From the NCBI RefSeq assembly GCF_024436395.1, contig NZ_JAFMZO010000002.1:1116001-1180000 (forward strand): 64,000 nucleotides of DNA. The letters are read 5' to 3'. Of the stretch, positions 52,415-60,605 are shown piece after piece. Position 1 is the first letter of the stretch. The number at the start of each line of letters is the position of its first letter. The notes beneath the pieces are model-generated. The model ran no database searches, was not told the origin of the DNA, and saw only the letters and a program-made list of their open reading frames with translations. The position numbers and the translations under genes were made by a program. Origin of the DNA: Paradesertivirga mongoliensis (GTDB taxonomy: Bacteria > Bacteroidota > Bacteroidia > Sphingobacteriales > Sphingobacteriaceae).

Positions 52415-52917
52415 GATTAATTTCTTTACGACTGATTTTGCTTGAGCTGTTGCTCTTTAATTTAATTTCGACAAAGGTTACATAGAAAAATAAAGGAGCA
52501 AACTCCCGGGCGTAGCAGAAGGGCTACAAGGCCTCTAAACACGTATACAAATGATCTACAAAGCTTTAAAACCACAAATAACTAACTGATTATAAACCAC
52601 TTACAGCTTTACGTTTAGCCATTAAGTTTGTATTACCAATTCATTAAAAAATACGCTAAATACTTAATGAATCAATAAAAGGACTACCCATTTAGTATTA
52701 AGTTGAAAACCGGAGTCAACGCAGGCGGAACAGTAAGGATTAATCCGGCCGAACCGGCAATGATATAGCTTTTTGATGATCAGGGAAGTTTAACGCGCGG
52801 TTGCGGACACTCAGCCATTCATGTGATTAAGGACACCGTCGAAACACGAATCGCTGTTCTAAAAGTAAGATCATTTGAGGCGATTAGTGTATCAGAAAGA
52901 CTGGGGGCTTTGGGTTT
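52415..52917. other. Intergenic region upstream of the phytase-operon receptor
   Basis: This 503-bp AT-rich region holds the receptor promoter (52472-52502), an inverted repeat GTAGC-N6-GCTAC (52512-52527) just upstream of it, and a possible decayed coding fragment from 52679 towards the TPR-HTH gene. No intact gene is visible. Confidence 0.6.
52472..52502 (-). promoter_or_regulatory. Candidate housekeeping-type promoter of the phytase-operon receptor
   Basis: On minus, TTTG (52499-52502) is followed after 19 nt by AACCTTTG (52472-52479), one mismatch from TAnnTTTG. Unlike the PHO-type promoters it has a proper -33 element and no 11-bp hexamers in register. The inverted repeat GTAGC/GCTAC lies directly upstream and could bind a regulator. 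Confidence 0.5.
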
Positions 52918-52921
52918 TTAA
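52679..52921 (+). pseudogene. Possible decayed coding fragment with an in-frame stop
   Basis: One frame is open except for a single TAG at 52754-52756. It reads LKTGVNAGGTVRINPAEPAM, stop, then FDDQGSLTRGCGHSAI and onward to SVSERLGALGF before TAA at 52919. There is no suitable start and the family is not recognised. It may be chance. Confidence 0.2.
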
Positions 52922-54543
52922 ATACCTTGAATAAAACTGTGCAAGCTGGCCTCCTCATGCAGCTGAAGTTTCTTTCTGATGCGATAACGGGTTGTTCGCA
53001 AGCTGTCGGGTGAAACCCCAAGCATAGTGGCAATATCCGGTGAACTCAGATTCATTTTTAATAGTGCCAGAAACCTCAGGTCGGTAGCTGTTAATGATGA
53101 GGAGTGTTTGTTTAATTTTTCAAAGAAATCCCGATGAACATTCTCGAAGACCACCCGAAAATCCTCCCACTTAGTGTCCAGATTGCTGCTGGAGTTGATC
53201 AGGCCAATCACCTGCTTCAATTCCTTTCTTTGATCTCTTTTATCATCTTTAACTAATTTCGCAATTTCATTCTTCAGATCTTCAAGAAACTGATTTTTCT
53301 GAATGATATGCAAAGTATGACTTGTTAGCTCCCTGCTTTTTAATTCCAGCTCATCCTTTAAACTTTCCTGAAGTAAATGTTTATTATGTAGTTCGAGTTG
53401 CATGGACTTTTGTTCCGACTGGTGGATTCTTCTCTCATTATCCATTTTTAAGCGCTGCCTGCTTATCACGGAAAAACCTAAGAACCCACCGAGTATGCTT
53501 ATAGCTGTCATAGACATGGATAAAATCCTGTCTCTATCCCGCTCATTTTCTAATATCGATATCTCATTATCTTTTTGCTGGAACTCAAAGAGTGTTTGCA
53601 GGAGGTAAAGCTGTTCATTATTCTCCTGGTTGAATATTTTAGCATATGAAGATCGCGCCTTTTCACTGTAATGGTAAGCACTATCGTATTTGCCGAGGCT
53701 GCTATAGGTTTTGGCTAAATCGCGATGGGCGCTACTTAGCTCACGCACATCATGTATTTTAAAAGCTTGTTGTTCTGCACTTTTACTATAGGTTAATGCA
53801 CTCCTGAAATTACCGGTTTTTCGATGTATGTCGCCGATATTGTTTAGCAAGCCAGCGTCTGCTGCGACGCCTTTTTTTGCATATAATTTTTGAGCCGACA
53901 AATAGTTTTCTAACGCCTGGTTAAAGTCGCCCAGATCTTCGTAAATCTTGCCCATCTTTTCATAACCGTCTATGGTCTCCTTTCCAGGCTGAACCTTTTT
54001 AAATTCGTCCAGAGCCTTTTTGAAAAAATGGGAAGAACTATCAGGAATACCCTGTCTTAGATAGGCAGTCCCGATGGAAGAATAGCTATCCGCAATACCA
54101 TTCTTATCTTCAAGCTGTTTAAAAATGTTCAGTGATTGCTTAAAATTCTTTAGTGCCAGAGTGTATCGTTGACTTTTAAAGTGGATATTGCCTATCCGGT
54201 TTTGAGTTTTAGCCAGATTAGACAGGTCCCTTTCCTGCCCGAATAACTTATAAGCTTTAAGATAGTACTCCAGAGCCTGCACAATTGCGCCTTCATTGAA
54301 AAGGATTTCAGCCATTTGCATATAGAACACCCCTGCATGCTTGAGATCTTTTACTGCCAGAGAACTATCCAGCTTTGCCTTAATTACTACAAATATGGAG
54401 TCTGCCCCGGACTTGGCTTGATGGCCAGCAAGATCATTCAACTGCCCGGCAGATCCATCCTTAGGAAACAAAAGAAAGATAATAAAAAGAAGTCGCGGGA
54501 TAGATTGAAACAGATCGGTCAACCCCGTATACATATCAAACAT
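52918..54543 (-). CDS. TPR-repeat membrane regulator with C-terminal LuxR-like HTH
   Basis: In this 541-residue protein an N-terminal hydrophobic segment (about 10-30) is followed by roughly six TPR repeats (about 70-310; NRIGNIHFKSQRYTLALKNF, YSSIGTAYLRQGIPDSS, LLNNIGDIHRKTGNFRSALT). A second transmembrane helix (about 335-355), a coiled coil and a helix-turn-helix (about 480-540; LTATDLRFLALLKMNLSSPDIATMLGVS) complete it. Such one-component regulators sense periplasmic or envelope signals and bind DNA from the membrane. It lies upstream of the phytase-operon receptor on the same strand, so it is the natural candidate regulator of that operon; this is inferred. Confidence 0.82.
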   Translation of the reverse strand: MFDMYTGLTDLFQSIPRLLFIIFLLFPKDGSAGQLNDLAGHQAKSGADSIFVVIKAKLDSSLAVKDLKHAGVFYMQMAEILFNEGAIVQALEYYLKAYKLFGQERDLSNLAKTQNRIGNIHFKSQRYTLALKNFKQSLNIFKQLEDKNGIADSYSSIGTAYLRQGIPDSSSHFFKKALDEFKKVQPGKETIDGYEKMGKIYEDLGDFNQALENYLSAQKLYAKKGVAADAGLLNNIGDIHRKTGNFRSALTYSKSAEQQAFKIHDVRELSSAHRDLAKTYSSLGKYDSAYHYSEKARSSYAKIFNQENNEQLYLLQTLFEFQQKDNEISILENERDRDRILSMSMTAISILGGFLGFSVISRQRLKMDNERRIHQSEQKSMQLELHNKHLLQESLKDELELKSRELTSHTLHIIQKNQFLEDLKNEIAKLVKDDKRDQRKELKQVIGLINSSSNLDTKWEDFRVVFENVHRDFFEKLNKHSSSLTATDLRFLALLKMNLSSPDIATMLGVSPDSLRTTRYRIRKKLQLHEEASLHSFIQGI

Positions 54544-54849
54544 TGATAAACCATCATATGCGATAAAGGTACCGCTTGAATGTTACGGGAAATTTAAGAG
54601 TTTGTATAGTTAAAGTGTTGCATAGTCATCGTGCCTTTCAGACTTTAACGCCGAATGGATTAAGTCCTGCTTAAACTTCTTTTTATCTTTCAAATTCAAA
54701 CTGCCGCCGCTCGAGTACCCGTTCTGCATTCCAAATAAAATATTTAACAATAACATAATACTTCTTAACCACGCTTGCGCGGGGGGCTTTATAAATTTGC
54801 AGAAAAAACGAGGTTAACTCAATATCCTTATCACACGCTTAACATTTGT
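54544..54849. other. Divergent intergenic region before the hybrid kinase
   Basis: This 306-bp region has no credible gene. Two TTAA hexamers (54659 and 54670) are 11 bp apart, but the nearest -7-like TATCTTTC (54684) is 2 bp out of the register seen elsewhere, so no PHO box is called. Confidence 0.5.
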
Positions 54850-57195
54850 ATGAAAAAATTCAGTTTCCAGCAACAGGTATTAGCAGGGTTTACAATTACA
54901 CTGGCATTTGTTTTTTCTGTTGGAATCATCTCTTACATCCGCATAGATGAGATGGAAAAAGACAATATTTCTGTGGACCAGGCGCAGGAAGTTATAAAGC
55001 TTTCTAACGTGATTCTGTTTAGCATTAGCCGCGCCGAAAGCAGCTGCCGGGCATATATCACCACCGGCGACAGGAGATATTTTGATCTGTATAACGAATC
55101 TCTCAGTAAAATCATGCCCTCTATAGACAGGCTTAAATCTTTGGTTGCTGATGAAGGATTGCAGGCCGAACGCGCCGAAACGATCAAGACTCATGCTTCA
55201 CACAAACTTTTCGCTTTAAGCAAAATTTTATGGGCTTATAACCGCGGCGGCACAGATGAAGCAAAACAGGAAATTATTGCAGACAGTACCATGGTGGATG
55301 TAGAGAACAGCGTCAGCAGCTTTAAGCTTTCCGAAGAAATCCTGTTAAGTGAAAGAAGATCTACCAGTAAGCAGAACGCCCGGCACACATTAATGTTCCT
55401 TGGCGTTGCGATAGCCATCATTTTATCTCTGGTGTATATACTATTCCGCTATATAAAAAGAACATTCATTCGTCAGAAATTAATTGAAGACCGGACAAAT
55501 CTGGCCAACATCAAACTTCAAAATCTATTTGAAACTACTCAGGTACAGGCAGAAGAGCTGGAATCTCAGCAAGCGGAACTGGTTGAGATAAATAAGGCAC
55601 TGTTATTTCAAAAAGAGCAGGAAAAGCAGGCCCGAGAGGAAGCTGATAAAGCCAACCAAGCCAAGAGTGCCTTTCTTGCCACTATGAGCCACGAGATCAG
55701 AACGCCTATGAATGGTGTTCTTGGAATGACATCCTTACTATCAGAAACGATTCTCAGCAAGGAGCAGCAGGAATATTTAGAGGTTATTCACACCAGCGGA
55801 GAAAACCTGTTAACTGTTATTAATGATATTCTTGACTTTTCGAAAATTGAGTCGGGAAGCCTTGAACTTGATCCCCATAATTTCGAGTTACGCAGTTGTG
55901 TCGAGGATGTCATGGATCTTTTCTCGGTGAAAGCTGCAGAGAAAGGCCTCGACCTTATTTATCAAATAGATCCTCAAATCCCTGTACAGCTTGTGGCCGA
56001 CGGAATGAGGCTACGTCAGGTTTTGATAAACCTCATCGCAAACGCAACTAAGTTTACTGATAAGGGCGAGATCTTTGTGTCCATAAAGTTGATCAAACGC
56101 GAATCGGACGGGCGCCTTACAATCGCTTTCGAGGTGAAAGACAGCGGAATTGGTATTGCCCAGGATAAGATATCGAAGTTGTTTAAAGCTTTTTCGCAAG
56201 TAGATTCATCTACTACCCGCAAGTATGGTGGCACGGGTCTGGGCCTTGTAATAAGCGAGCGTCTGGTTGATTTAATGGGTGGCGAAATCTCGGTAGAAAG
56301 TATTGAAGGCAGGGGAAGCTCGTTTAACTTTACGATTGAGGCGGAAACCGGTATTCGGGCTTCAACAATCGATGTAAATGTTGGTCTTCGGGACTGTGAG
56401 GGGAAAACGGTTTTAATTATAGATGATAACAAAACTAATCTTAGGATATTAAAAGCTCAATTGGAAAACTGGGGATTGAATGTATTAACTGCTCTTTCGG
56501 GACGAGAGGCTTTATTTGTATTAAATCACAATAGCAGGTTTGATCTGGTGATCACAGATATGCAAATGCCGGAGATGAGTGGTGCAGACCTGAGCAGGGA
56601 GATTAAGGCCATTTCACCCACCCTTCCTATAATATTATTAAGTTCCATAGGAGATGAAACAAAGAAAAAGTACCCCGAGCTGTTTTCATCTATTCTCACC
56701 AAGCCTGTAAAGCAAATGCAGCTTATGAAAGCTGTTCAGTCGGGCATCAAGAAAACCACGGAGAAATCAGCCAGCCCGGAGCCATCCAATAATCTGCTTG
56801 CGGAGGAATTTGCGATTCAACATCCTTTAGAAATTTTAATAGCCGAGGATAACCTCATCAATCAAAAGTTAATCCTAAAAATCTTAAGTAAACTTGGCTA
56901 CCAGCCCGATCTGGCAAATCATGGCAAAGAAGCTCTTGAGAGACTGAACGAAAAGAATTACGAGGTCATCCTGATGGACATGCAAATGCCTGAACTTGAC
57001 GGACTTGAAACAACAGAAATCATCCGCAGGACTTACCATAATCAACCCGTTATCATCGCCTTAACCGCCAATGCACTTCCGGAGGATAAGGAAAAATGTT
57101 TTAATGCTGGAATGGACGACTATTTGTGCAAGCCCATTAATTTAGAAGAACTCTTAAAATCGCTAAAAAAGGCTTCTGAACTTGCAAACGTTTAG
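54850..57195 (+). CDS. Hybrid sensor histidine kinase with CHASE3-like sensor and two receivers
   Basis: The chosen start is ATG 54850 ([10 protein letters not shown]); the frame extends 25 codons upstream without good signals. The ~781 residues comprise a transmembrane helix (~13-33), a CHASE3-like periplasmic helical domain (~38-175), a second helix (~180-200), a coiled coil, HisKA with [15 protein letters not shown] (His about 280), an ATPase domain ([25 protein letters not shown]), a first receiver ([21 protein letters not shown]) and a second receiver ([32 protein letters not shown]). No Hpt domain is present. The first receiver lacks some typical residues and may be partly degenerate. 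The signal is unknown. Confidence 0.9.
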   Translation: MKKFSFQQQVLAGFTITLAFVFSVGIISYIRIDEMEKDNISVDQAQEVIKLSNVILFSISRAESSCRAYITTGDRRYFDLYNESLSKIMPSIDRLKSLVADEGLQAERAETIKTHASHKLFALSKILWAYNRGGTDEAKQEIIADSTMVDVENSVSSFKLSEEILLSERRSTSKQNARHTLMFLGVAIAIILSLVYILFRYIKRTFIRQKLIEDRTNLANIKLQNLFETTQVQAEELESQQAELVEINKALLFQKEQEKQAREEADKANQAKSAFLATMSHEIRTPMNGVLGMTSLLSETILSKEQQEYLEVIHTSGENLLTVINDILDFSKIESGSLELDPHNFELRSCVEDVMDLFSVKAAEKGLDLIYQIDPQIPVQLVADGMRLRQVLINLIANATKFTDKGEIFVSIKLIKRESDGRLTIAFEVKDSGIGIAQDKISKLFKAFSQVDSSTTRKYGGTGLGLVISERLVDLMGGEISVESIEGRGSSFNFTIEAETGIRASTIDVNVGLRDCEGKTVLIIDDNKTNLRILKAQLENWGLNVLTALSGREALFVLNHNSRFDLVITDMQMPEMSGADLSREIKAISPTLPIILLSSIGDETKKKYPELFSSILTKPVKQMQLMKAVQSGIKKTTEKSASPEPSNNLLAEEFAIQHPLEILIAEDNLINQKLILKILSKLGYQPDLANHGKEALERLNEKNYEVILMDMQMPELDGLETTEIIRRTYHNQPVIIALTANALPEDKEKCFNAGMDDYLCKPINLEELLKSLKKASELANV

Positions 57196-57359
57196 GAGTG
57201 TGCAGATATGTAATCAGCGCTTTAGCGGAGACGGGCTTTCATTGATAATCTGCCCTGGGAGCTGGTGAACAGTCCCCTGCCAGCATCATTTAAGCGGAGC
57301 GGCGAAGTTGCTTTGCCACCAGGCTGACCTGGCGAATGGTAATGAAACGTAACAATTAA

Positions 57360-57725
57360 TTAAGCCGTCTTTAAACTCTTTTGGAGATAGGCCTGAAAAA
57401 ATTCGTTCTGTTCGGCCGATAGTTCATGGGCAGATTTACTCAGGGTGCTCTCGATTGCTTCAATACAGCTTTCCCGAAGTTCACTATCCGGGCTGCCATA
57501 CTCCAATGTTAAATATGCCGACCATAATTTAACTAGATAACGGCCTTCTGTTAAGTATTGAGCAATAGGTTCATACAAATCGGCGGAAAAATACGTCCTG
57601 GCAATTTTTACTAAAGCTTTGTAGCCATCTTTGTTCCTGGACTGAGGATCGGCTGGTAAAATGCTCAGAAAATAATTTTCTTTACAGGTGTAAAAAAAAG
57701 AGGAGTTTTTAAATTGAGCTGCCAT
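57360..57725 (-). CDS. Small unknown protein with a candidate PHO-box promoter
   Basis: About 121 residues are read from ATG 57725 (MAAQFKNSSFFYT); an upstream in-frame start at 57746 would overlap the -7 element and is disfavoured. The protein looks mostly helical and soluble (KALVKIARTYFSADLYEPIAQ, LVKLWSAYLTLEYG, SELRESCIEAIESTL), with no signal peptide or membrane helix. I do not recognise the family. Its promoter region carries ATTAAC and ATTATC hexamers 11 bp apart in register with TTAATTTG, so phosphate control is the only functional clue. Confidence 0.65.
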   Translation of the reverse strand: MAAQFKNSSFFYTCKENYFLSILPADPQSRNKDGYKALVKIARTYFSADLYEPIAQYLTEGRYLVKLWSAYLTLEYGSPDSELRESCIEAIESTLSKSAHELSAEQNEFFQAYLQKSLKTA

Positions 57726-57745
57726 CGTATTTTTTTTGAGAACCA

Positions 57746-57780
57746 CAAATTAAGAAAGTGAATATTAACTGAACATTATC
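57746..57780 (-). promoter_or_regulatory. Candidate PHO-box promoter of the 121-residue unknown gene
   Basis: TTAATTTG (57746-57753, complement) is one mismatch from TAnnTTTG. On plus, attaac (57764) and attatc (57775) start 11 and 22 bp from its first base. Confidence 0.5.
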
Positions 57781-57814
57781 TTTTCTTTCAATTTGGTGTA
57801 CGATGAAGCAATTT

Positions 57815-57860
57815 CCTAATAAGAGCTTAACACTGACCTAATTCCTGTTAATTTCTTTTG
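57815..57860 (+). promoter_or_regulatory. Candidate PHO-box promoter of the glycosyltransferase gene
   Basis: CCTAAT (57815-57820), CTTAAC (57826-57831) and CCTAAT (57837-57842) are exactly 11 bp apart. The last ends 11 bp before the first base of TTCTTTTG (57853-57860), a one-mismatch -7 element. The predicted leader is about 140 nt to the ATG at 58005. Confidence 0.55.
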
Positions 57861-58004
57861 TGCATCGGATAGAGTCAGGATTCGCGGACACAAGGTTAAT
57901 CTGACATACCGGCTAAAAAACCGATTACTATTTTGAATCACAAGGCGGCTCTGAACCGACACAGGCTCCTTAAACTTAGATTTCGAAAAACAGAGGGGCA
58001 TACG

Positions 58005-59003
58005 ATGAAAATACTCTACGCAATACAAGGCACAGGTAACGGCCATTTAAGCCGTGCCATGGACATCATTCCGTGTTTACAGAAACATGGCCAGGTAGAT
58101 ATCCTGATCAGTGGAATCCAGGGCGACATAAAATTGTCCTTCCCAATTAAATATCAGCTTCGGGGAATGAGCTTCATCTTTGGAAAAAAGGGTGGCGTAA
58201 ACCTATGGAAAACCCTTGCTAAAGCTCATCTAAGGAAATTTGTTAAAGACTACAATAGCCTGCCCGTTGAAGAATACAATCTGGTAATTAGTGATTTTGA
58301 GCCGGTATCAGCATGGGCATGCTATTTCAAAAACAAAGCATGTGTAGCTTTAAGTCATCAGGCTGCTGTGTTAAACAGTAACTACGCAATCCCCGACAGT
58401 GTAGATAGAATAGGTAAACTGATTTTAGAGCAATACGCCCCGGCCAGCTTTAAATATGGCTTCCACTTTTCGGGTGATAATGAAAACATTTATACCCCTG
58501 TGATCAGGCAACAGGTAAGGCAGCATCAAATTACCGATGAGGGACATTATACCGTTTACCTCCCCTCGTACGACGATAAGCTATTAATAAAGAGACTTTC
58601 TGTATTCCCGGATATAAAATGGCAGGTATTTTCGAAGCACAACTACAGAAAAACTGTTTATAGAAACATCACGATTCAACCGATAAATAATGAGAAATTC
58701 ACTGAAAGCATGGCATCGTCATCAGGCGTGTTATGCGGGGCCGGCTTTGAAACACCAGCCGAAGCTCTATTTCTCAAGAAAAAGCTCCTGGTTATTCCGA
58801 TGAAGAATCAATACGAGCAGCATCTAAACGCCGCTGCTTTAAAAGATTTAGGGGTACCAGTTATTAAAAGTTTAAAGCCGAAACACGAAGAAGCGTTGAA
58901 TAACTGGCTGAATAATGGCGTTACTATACCCGTTAACTATCCAGATATTACCCAGGAGATCATCGACGAGATAGTAAAAAATCACGCGTCTACCGGCTAT
59001 TGA
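58005..59003 (+). CDS. GT28/MGDG-synthase-like glycosyltransferase
   Basis: The chosen start is ATG 58005 (MKILYAIQGTGNGHLSRAMD), which places the glycine-rich GTGNGH donor/acceptor motif at the usual N-terminal position; a TTG 24 codons upstream is poor. The ~332-residue two-Rossmann GT-B protein has VISDFEPVSAWACYFKN in the N-domain and GVLCGAGFETPAEALFLKKKLLVIP in the C-domain, as in MurG/MGDG-synthase-like transferases. The acceptor is unknown. The candidate PHO box and neighbouring phoB suggest glycolipid synthesis that replaces phospholipids during phosphate starvation, a known strategy in other bacteria; here it is inference. Confidence 0.78.
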   Translation: MKILYAIQGTGNGHLSRAMDIIPCLQKHGQVDILISGIQGDIKLSFPIKYQLRGMSFIFGKKGGVNLWKTLAKAHLRKFVKDYNSLPVEEYNLVISDFEPVSAWACYFKNKACVALSHQAAVLNSNYAIPDSVDRIGKLILEQYAPASFKYGFHFSGDNENIYTPVIRQQVRQHQITDEGHYTVYLPSYDDKLLIKRLSVFPDIKWQVFSKHNYRKTVYRNITIQPINNEKFTESMASSSGVLCGAGFETPAEALFLKKKLLVIPMKNQYEQHLNAAALKDLGVPVIKSLKPKHEEALNNWLNNGVTIPVNYPDITQEIIDEIVKNHASTGY

Positions 59004-59062
59004 AGTGATGGTCAATCTTTAAGTTGAGGCCAAATCAAACTGAAGGAATACTACTCAACGCT

Positions 59063-59749
59063 CTAAACAGCAAATTTATAACCAACTCCTTTCACAGTAC
59101 TTATGTAGTCCTCGCCCAGCTTTTCTCTCACCTTACGGATGTGGACGTCGATCGTGCGATCTGTAATTACAGCAGTGTTATCCCAGATATTTTTTAAGAT
59201 CAGCTCACGGGTAAATACTTTACCGGGCCTGGATGCAAGCAAATAAAGAAGCTCGAATTCTTTTTTTGCAAAAATTATCTTGTCGCCTCCTTTATGAACC
59301 AGGTAAGTTTCCCTGTCGATCTTCAGGTCTGATACTTCTATGGTTAGAGATTTTGGCTCCTCGGAAAGATTTCGTCGCTTTAGGATGGCGTTAATCCGGC
59401 TTATAAGTGCGAAGGGTTTGATAGGCTTTGAGATATAGTCGTCAGCTCCGGCACCAAACCCGGCCACTTCCGAATATTCTTCACCCCTGGCAGACAAGAT
59501 CACCACATAGGTGTTTCTAAATTCACTCATTTTCTTTATAATGCCACACGCTTCAATTCCATCCATAACTGGCATCATGATATCCATTATAATCAGGCTG
59601 GGGCGGTGCTTGATAGCTTCAGCAATACCTTCTTCTCCATTTGATGCGGTATAAACCAAAAAATCTTCCTTCCTGAGGTAATACTCCAGAAGCTCCCTGA
59701 TATCGGGCTCATCATCTACAATCAGGATCTTTTGCTTTCGAGAACTCAT
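59063..59749 (-). CDS. PhoB-like OmpR-family response regulator
   Basis: In this 228-residue protein the receiver domain has IVDDEPDIRELLEYYL, the aspartate in LIIMDIMMPVMDG, LSAR and the lysine in DDYISKPIKP. The C-terminal winged helix (about 135-228) has FAKKEFELLYLLASRPGKVFTRE, DRTIDVHIRKVREKLGEDYI and VKGVGYKF. This is the PhoB/OmpR type. No adjacent PhoR-like kinase gene is present; the hybrid kinase lies 2 kb away. Its promoter has two ATTAAG hexamers 11 bp apart, consistent with autoregulation. A -7 element only 4 nt before the ATG implies a leaderless or very short leader. Confidence 0.88.
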   Translation of the reverse strand: MSSRKQKILIVDDEPDIRELLEYYLRKEDFLVYTASNGEEGIAEAIKHRPSLIIMDIMMPVMDGIEACGIIKKMSEFRNTYVVILSARGEEYSEVAGFGAGADDYISKPIKPFALISRINAILKRRNLSEEPKSLTIEVSDLKIDRETYLVHKGGDKIIFAKKEFELLYLLASRPGKVFTRELILKNIWDNTAVITDRTIDVHIRKVREKLGEDYISTVKGVGYKFAV

Positions 59750-59753
59750 GTTG

Positions 59754-59799
59754 CGAAAGTATTATCGCAGAAGCAAGAAAAGATTAAGCCTGTATTAAG
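59754..59799 (-). promoter_or_regulatory. Candidate autoregulatory PHO-box promoter of the phoB-like gene
   Basis: TACTTTCG (59754-59761, complement) is one mismatch from TAnnTTTG, and its surroundings resemble the first TonB receptor promoter (GCG-TAATACTTT-GCAA). On plus, attaag starts at 59783 and 59794, 22 and 33 bp from its first base. Confidence 0.5.
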
Positions 59800-59897
59800 T
59801 TATTATCATCAGCAAGAAAAATGGAAGTCCATGAGGTTGTATTGGCACTAATGCATCCGTGTTATCCGGCACCCGAATACAATAAAGCAATCAGAAA

Positions 59898-59913
59898 TTA
59901 ACTTATAAGTTAA
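59898..59913. promoter_or_regulatory. 16-bp perfect palindrome before the lipoprotein/T9SS hydrolase unit
   Basis: TTAACTTATAAGTTAA is its own complement. It lies about 10 bp upstream of TATACTTG (59924-59931), a one-mismatch -7 element, and 40 bp before the ATG, so it could be an operator. Confidence 0.45.
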
Positions 59914-59953
59914 ATAGAGGCTTTATACTTGAAAAAAAATTCTTCTATTGCTT

Positions 59954-60583
59954 ATGAGAAAATTGTTACTACCAACTCTACTATTCTCTATAATTTTATC
60001 TACGTCTTGCAGAAAAGATCCGAAACCAGACCGGGCTTTCCCAGATTTACCCGAATACTCTGAAAGAGGAAACAATTCGGGAGGTGTTTATATCAATGGA
60101 AATGCATGGTTAACAAGAACACCTTTCGTATTCCAACCAGAACAAACGTTAGAAGTATATAGCTATCCTTCCGGAGATTCCATTATATTAATATTAAATG
60201 GCCGGTACAAGACTGATAGTTTACTGCTTGACGGGCCGCGAGAGATTTATTTCGTACTGAAAGGGGTCACTATTTCAAAAGACGAAGATCTAGTGAAATT
60301 AGATAAGCGATCATTTGCACTGGACGGCACTACTAATTATTGTGGTTTTTCTTCTTCTAATGCTGAAGTTAAGTATGGCAAGGGTACCGGTGTATTAACT
60401 ATAGGTAATGTCAGGGTCTTACGTGATTCGAATTATGGCACTATAACAAACCCAATTCATCCTTACATTATTCCAGGGAAATTTGATATAGAATTCATAC
60501 ACACCGTTAAATATACTCTCGGTGAGGGCCGCTTCGATGGAATCGTCGATCGTGGTCCGGAAAGCTTTCTTATAGCACCTTAA
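59954..60583 (+). CDS. Unknown lipoprotein paired with a T9SS hydrolase
   Basis: The chosen start is ATG 59954 (MRKLLLPTLLFS); a TTG two codons earlier is less likely. Lipobox LSTSC is at about residues 15-19. The ~209-residue protein has a beta-rich mature part (NSGGVYINGNAWLTRTP, SGDSIILILNGRYKTDS, FEFIHTVKYTLGEGRFDGIVD-like end). It resembles generic Bacteroidota lipoproteins with a predicted beta-sandwich, but I do not recognise a family. The next gene starts 22 bp later, so the two form a unit. Composition is more AT-rich than the neighbouring phoB region. Confidence 0.6.
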   Translation: MRKLLLPTLLFSIILSTSCRKDPKPDRAFPDLPEYSERGNNSGGVYINGNAWLTRTPFVFQPEQTLEVYSYPSGDSIILILNGRYKTDSLLLDGPREIYFVLKGVTISKDEDLVKLDKRSFALDGTTNYCGFSSSNAEVKYGKGTGVLTIGNVRVLRDSNYGTITNPIHPYIIPGKFDIEFIHTVKYTLGEGRFDGIVDRGPESFLIAP

Positions 60584-60605
60584 TATTATCCTAAACCTTA
60601 TTCGT

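Noticed and set aside
54659..54691. PHO box before the hybrid histidine kinase
   Set aside because: Two hexamers are 11 bp apart, but the nearest -7-like element is 2 bp out of the register shared by the other sites and lies far from the start codon.
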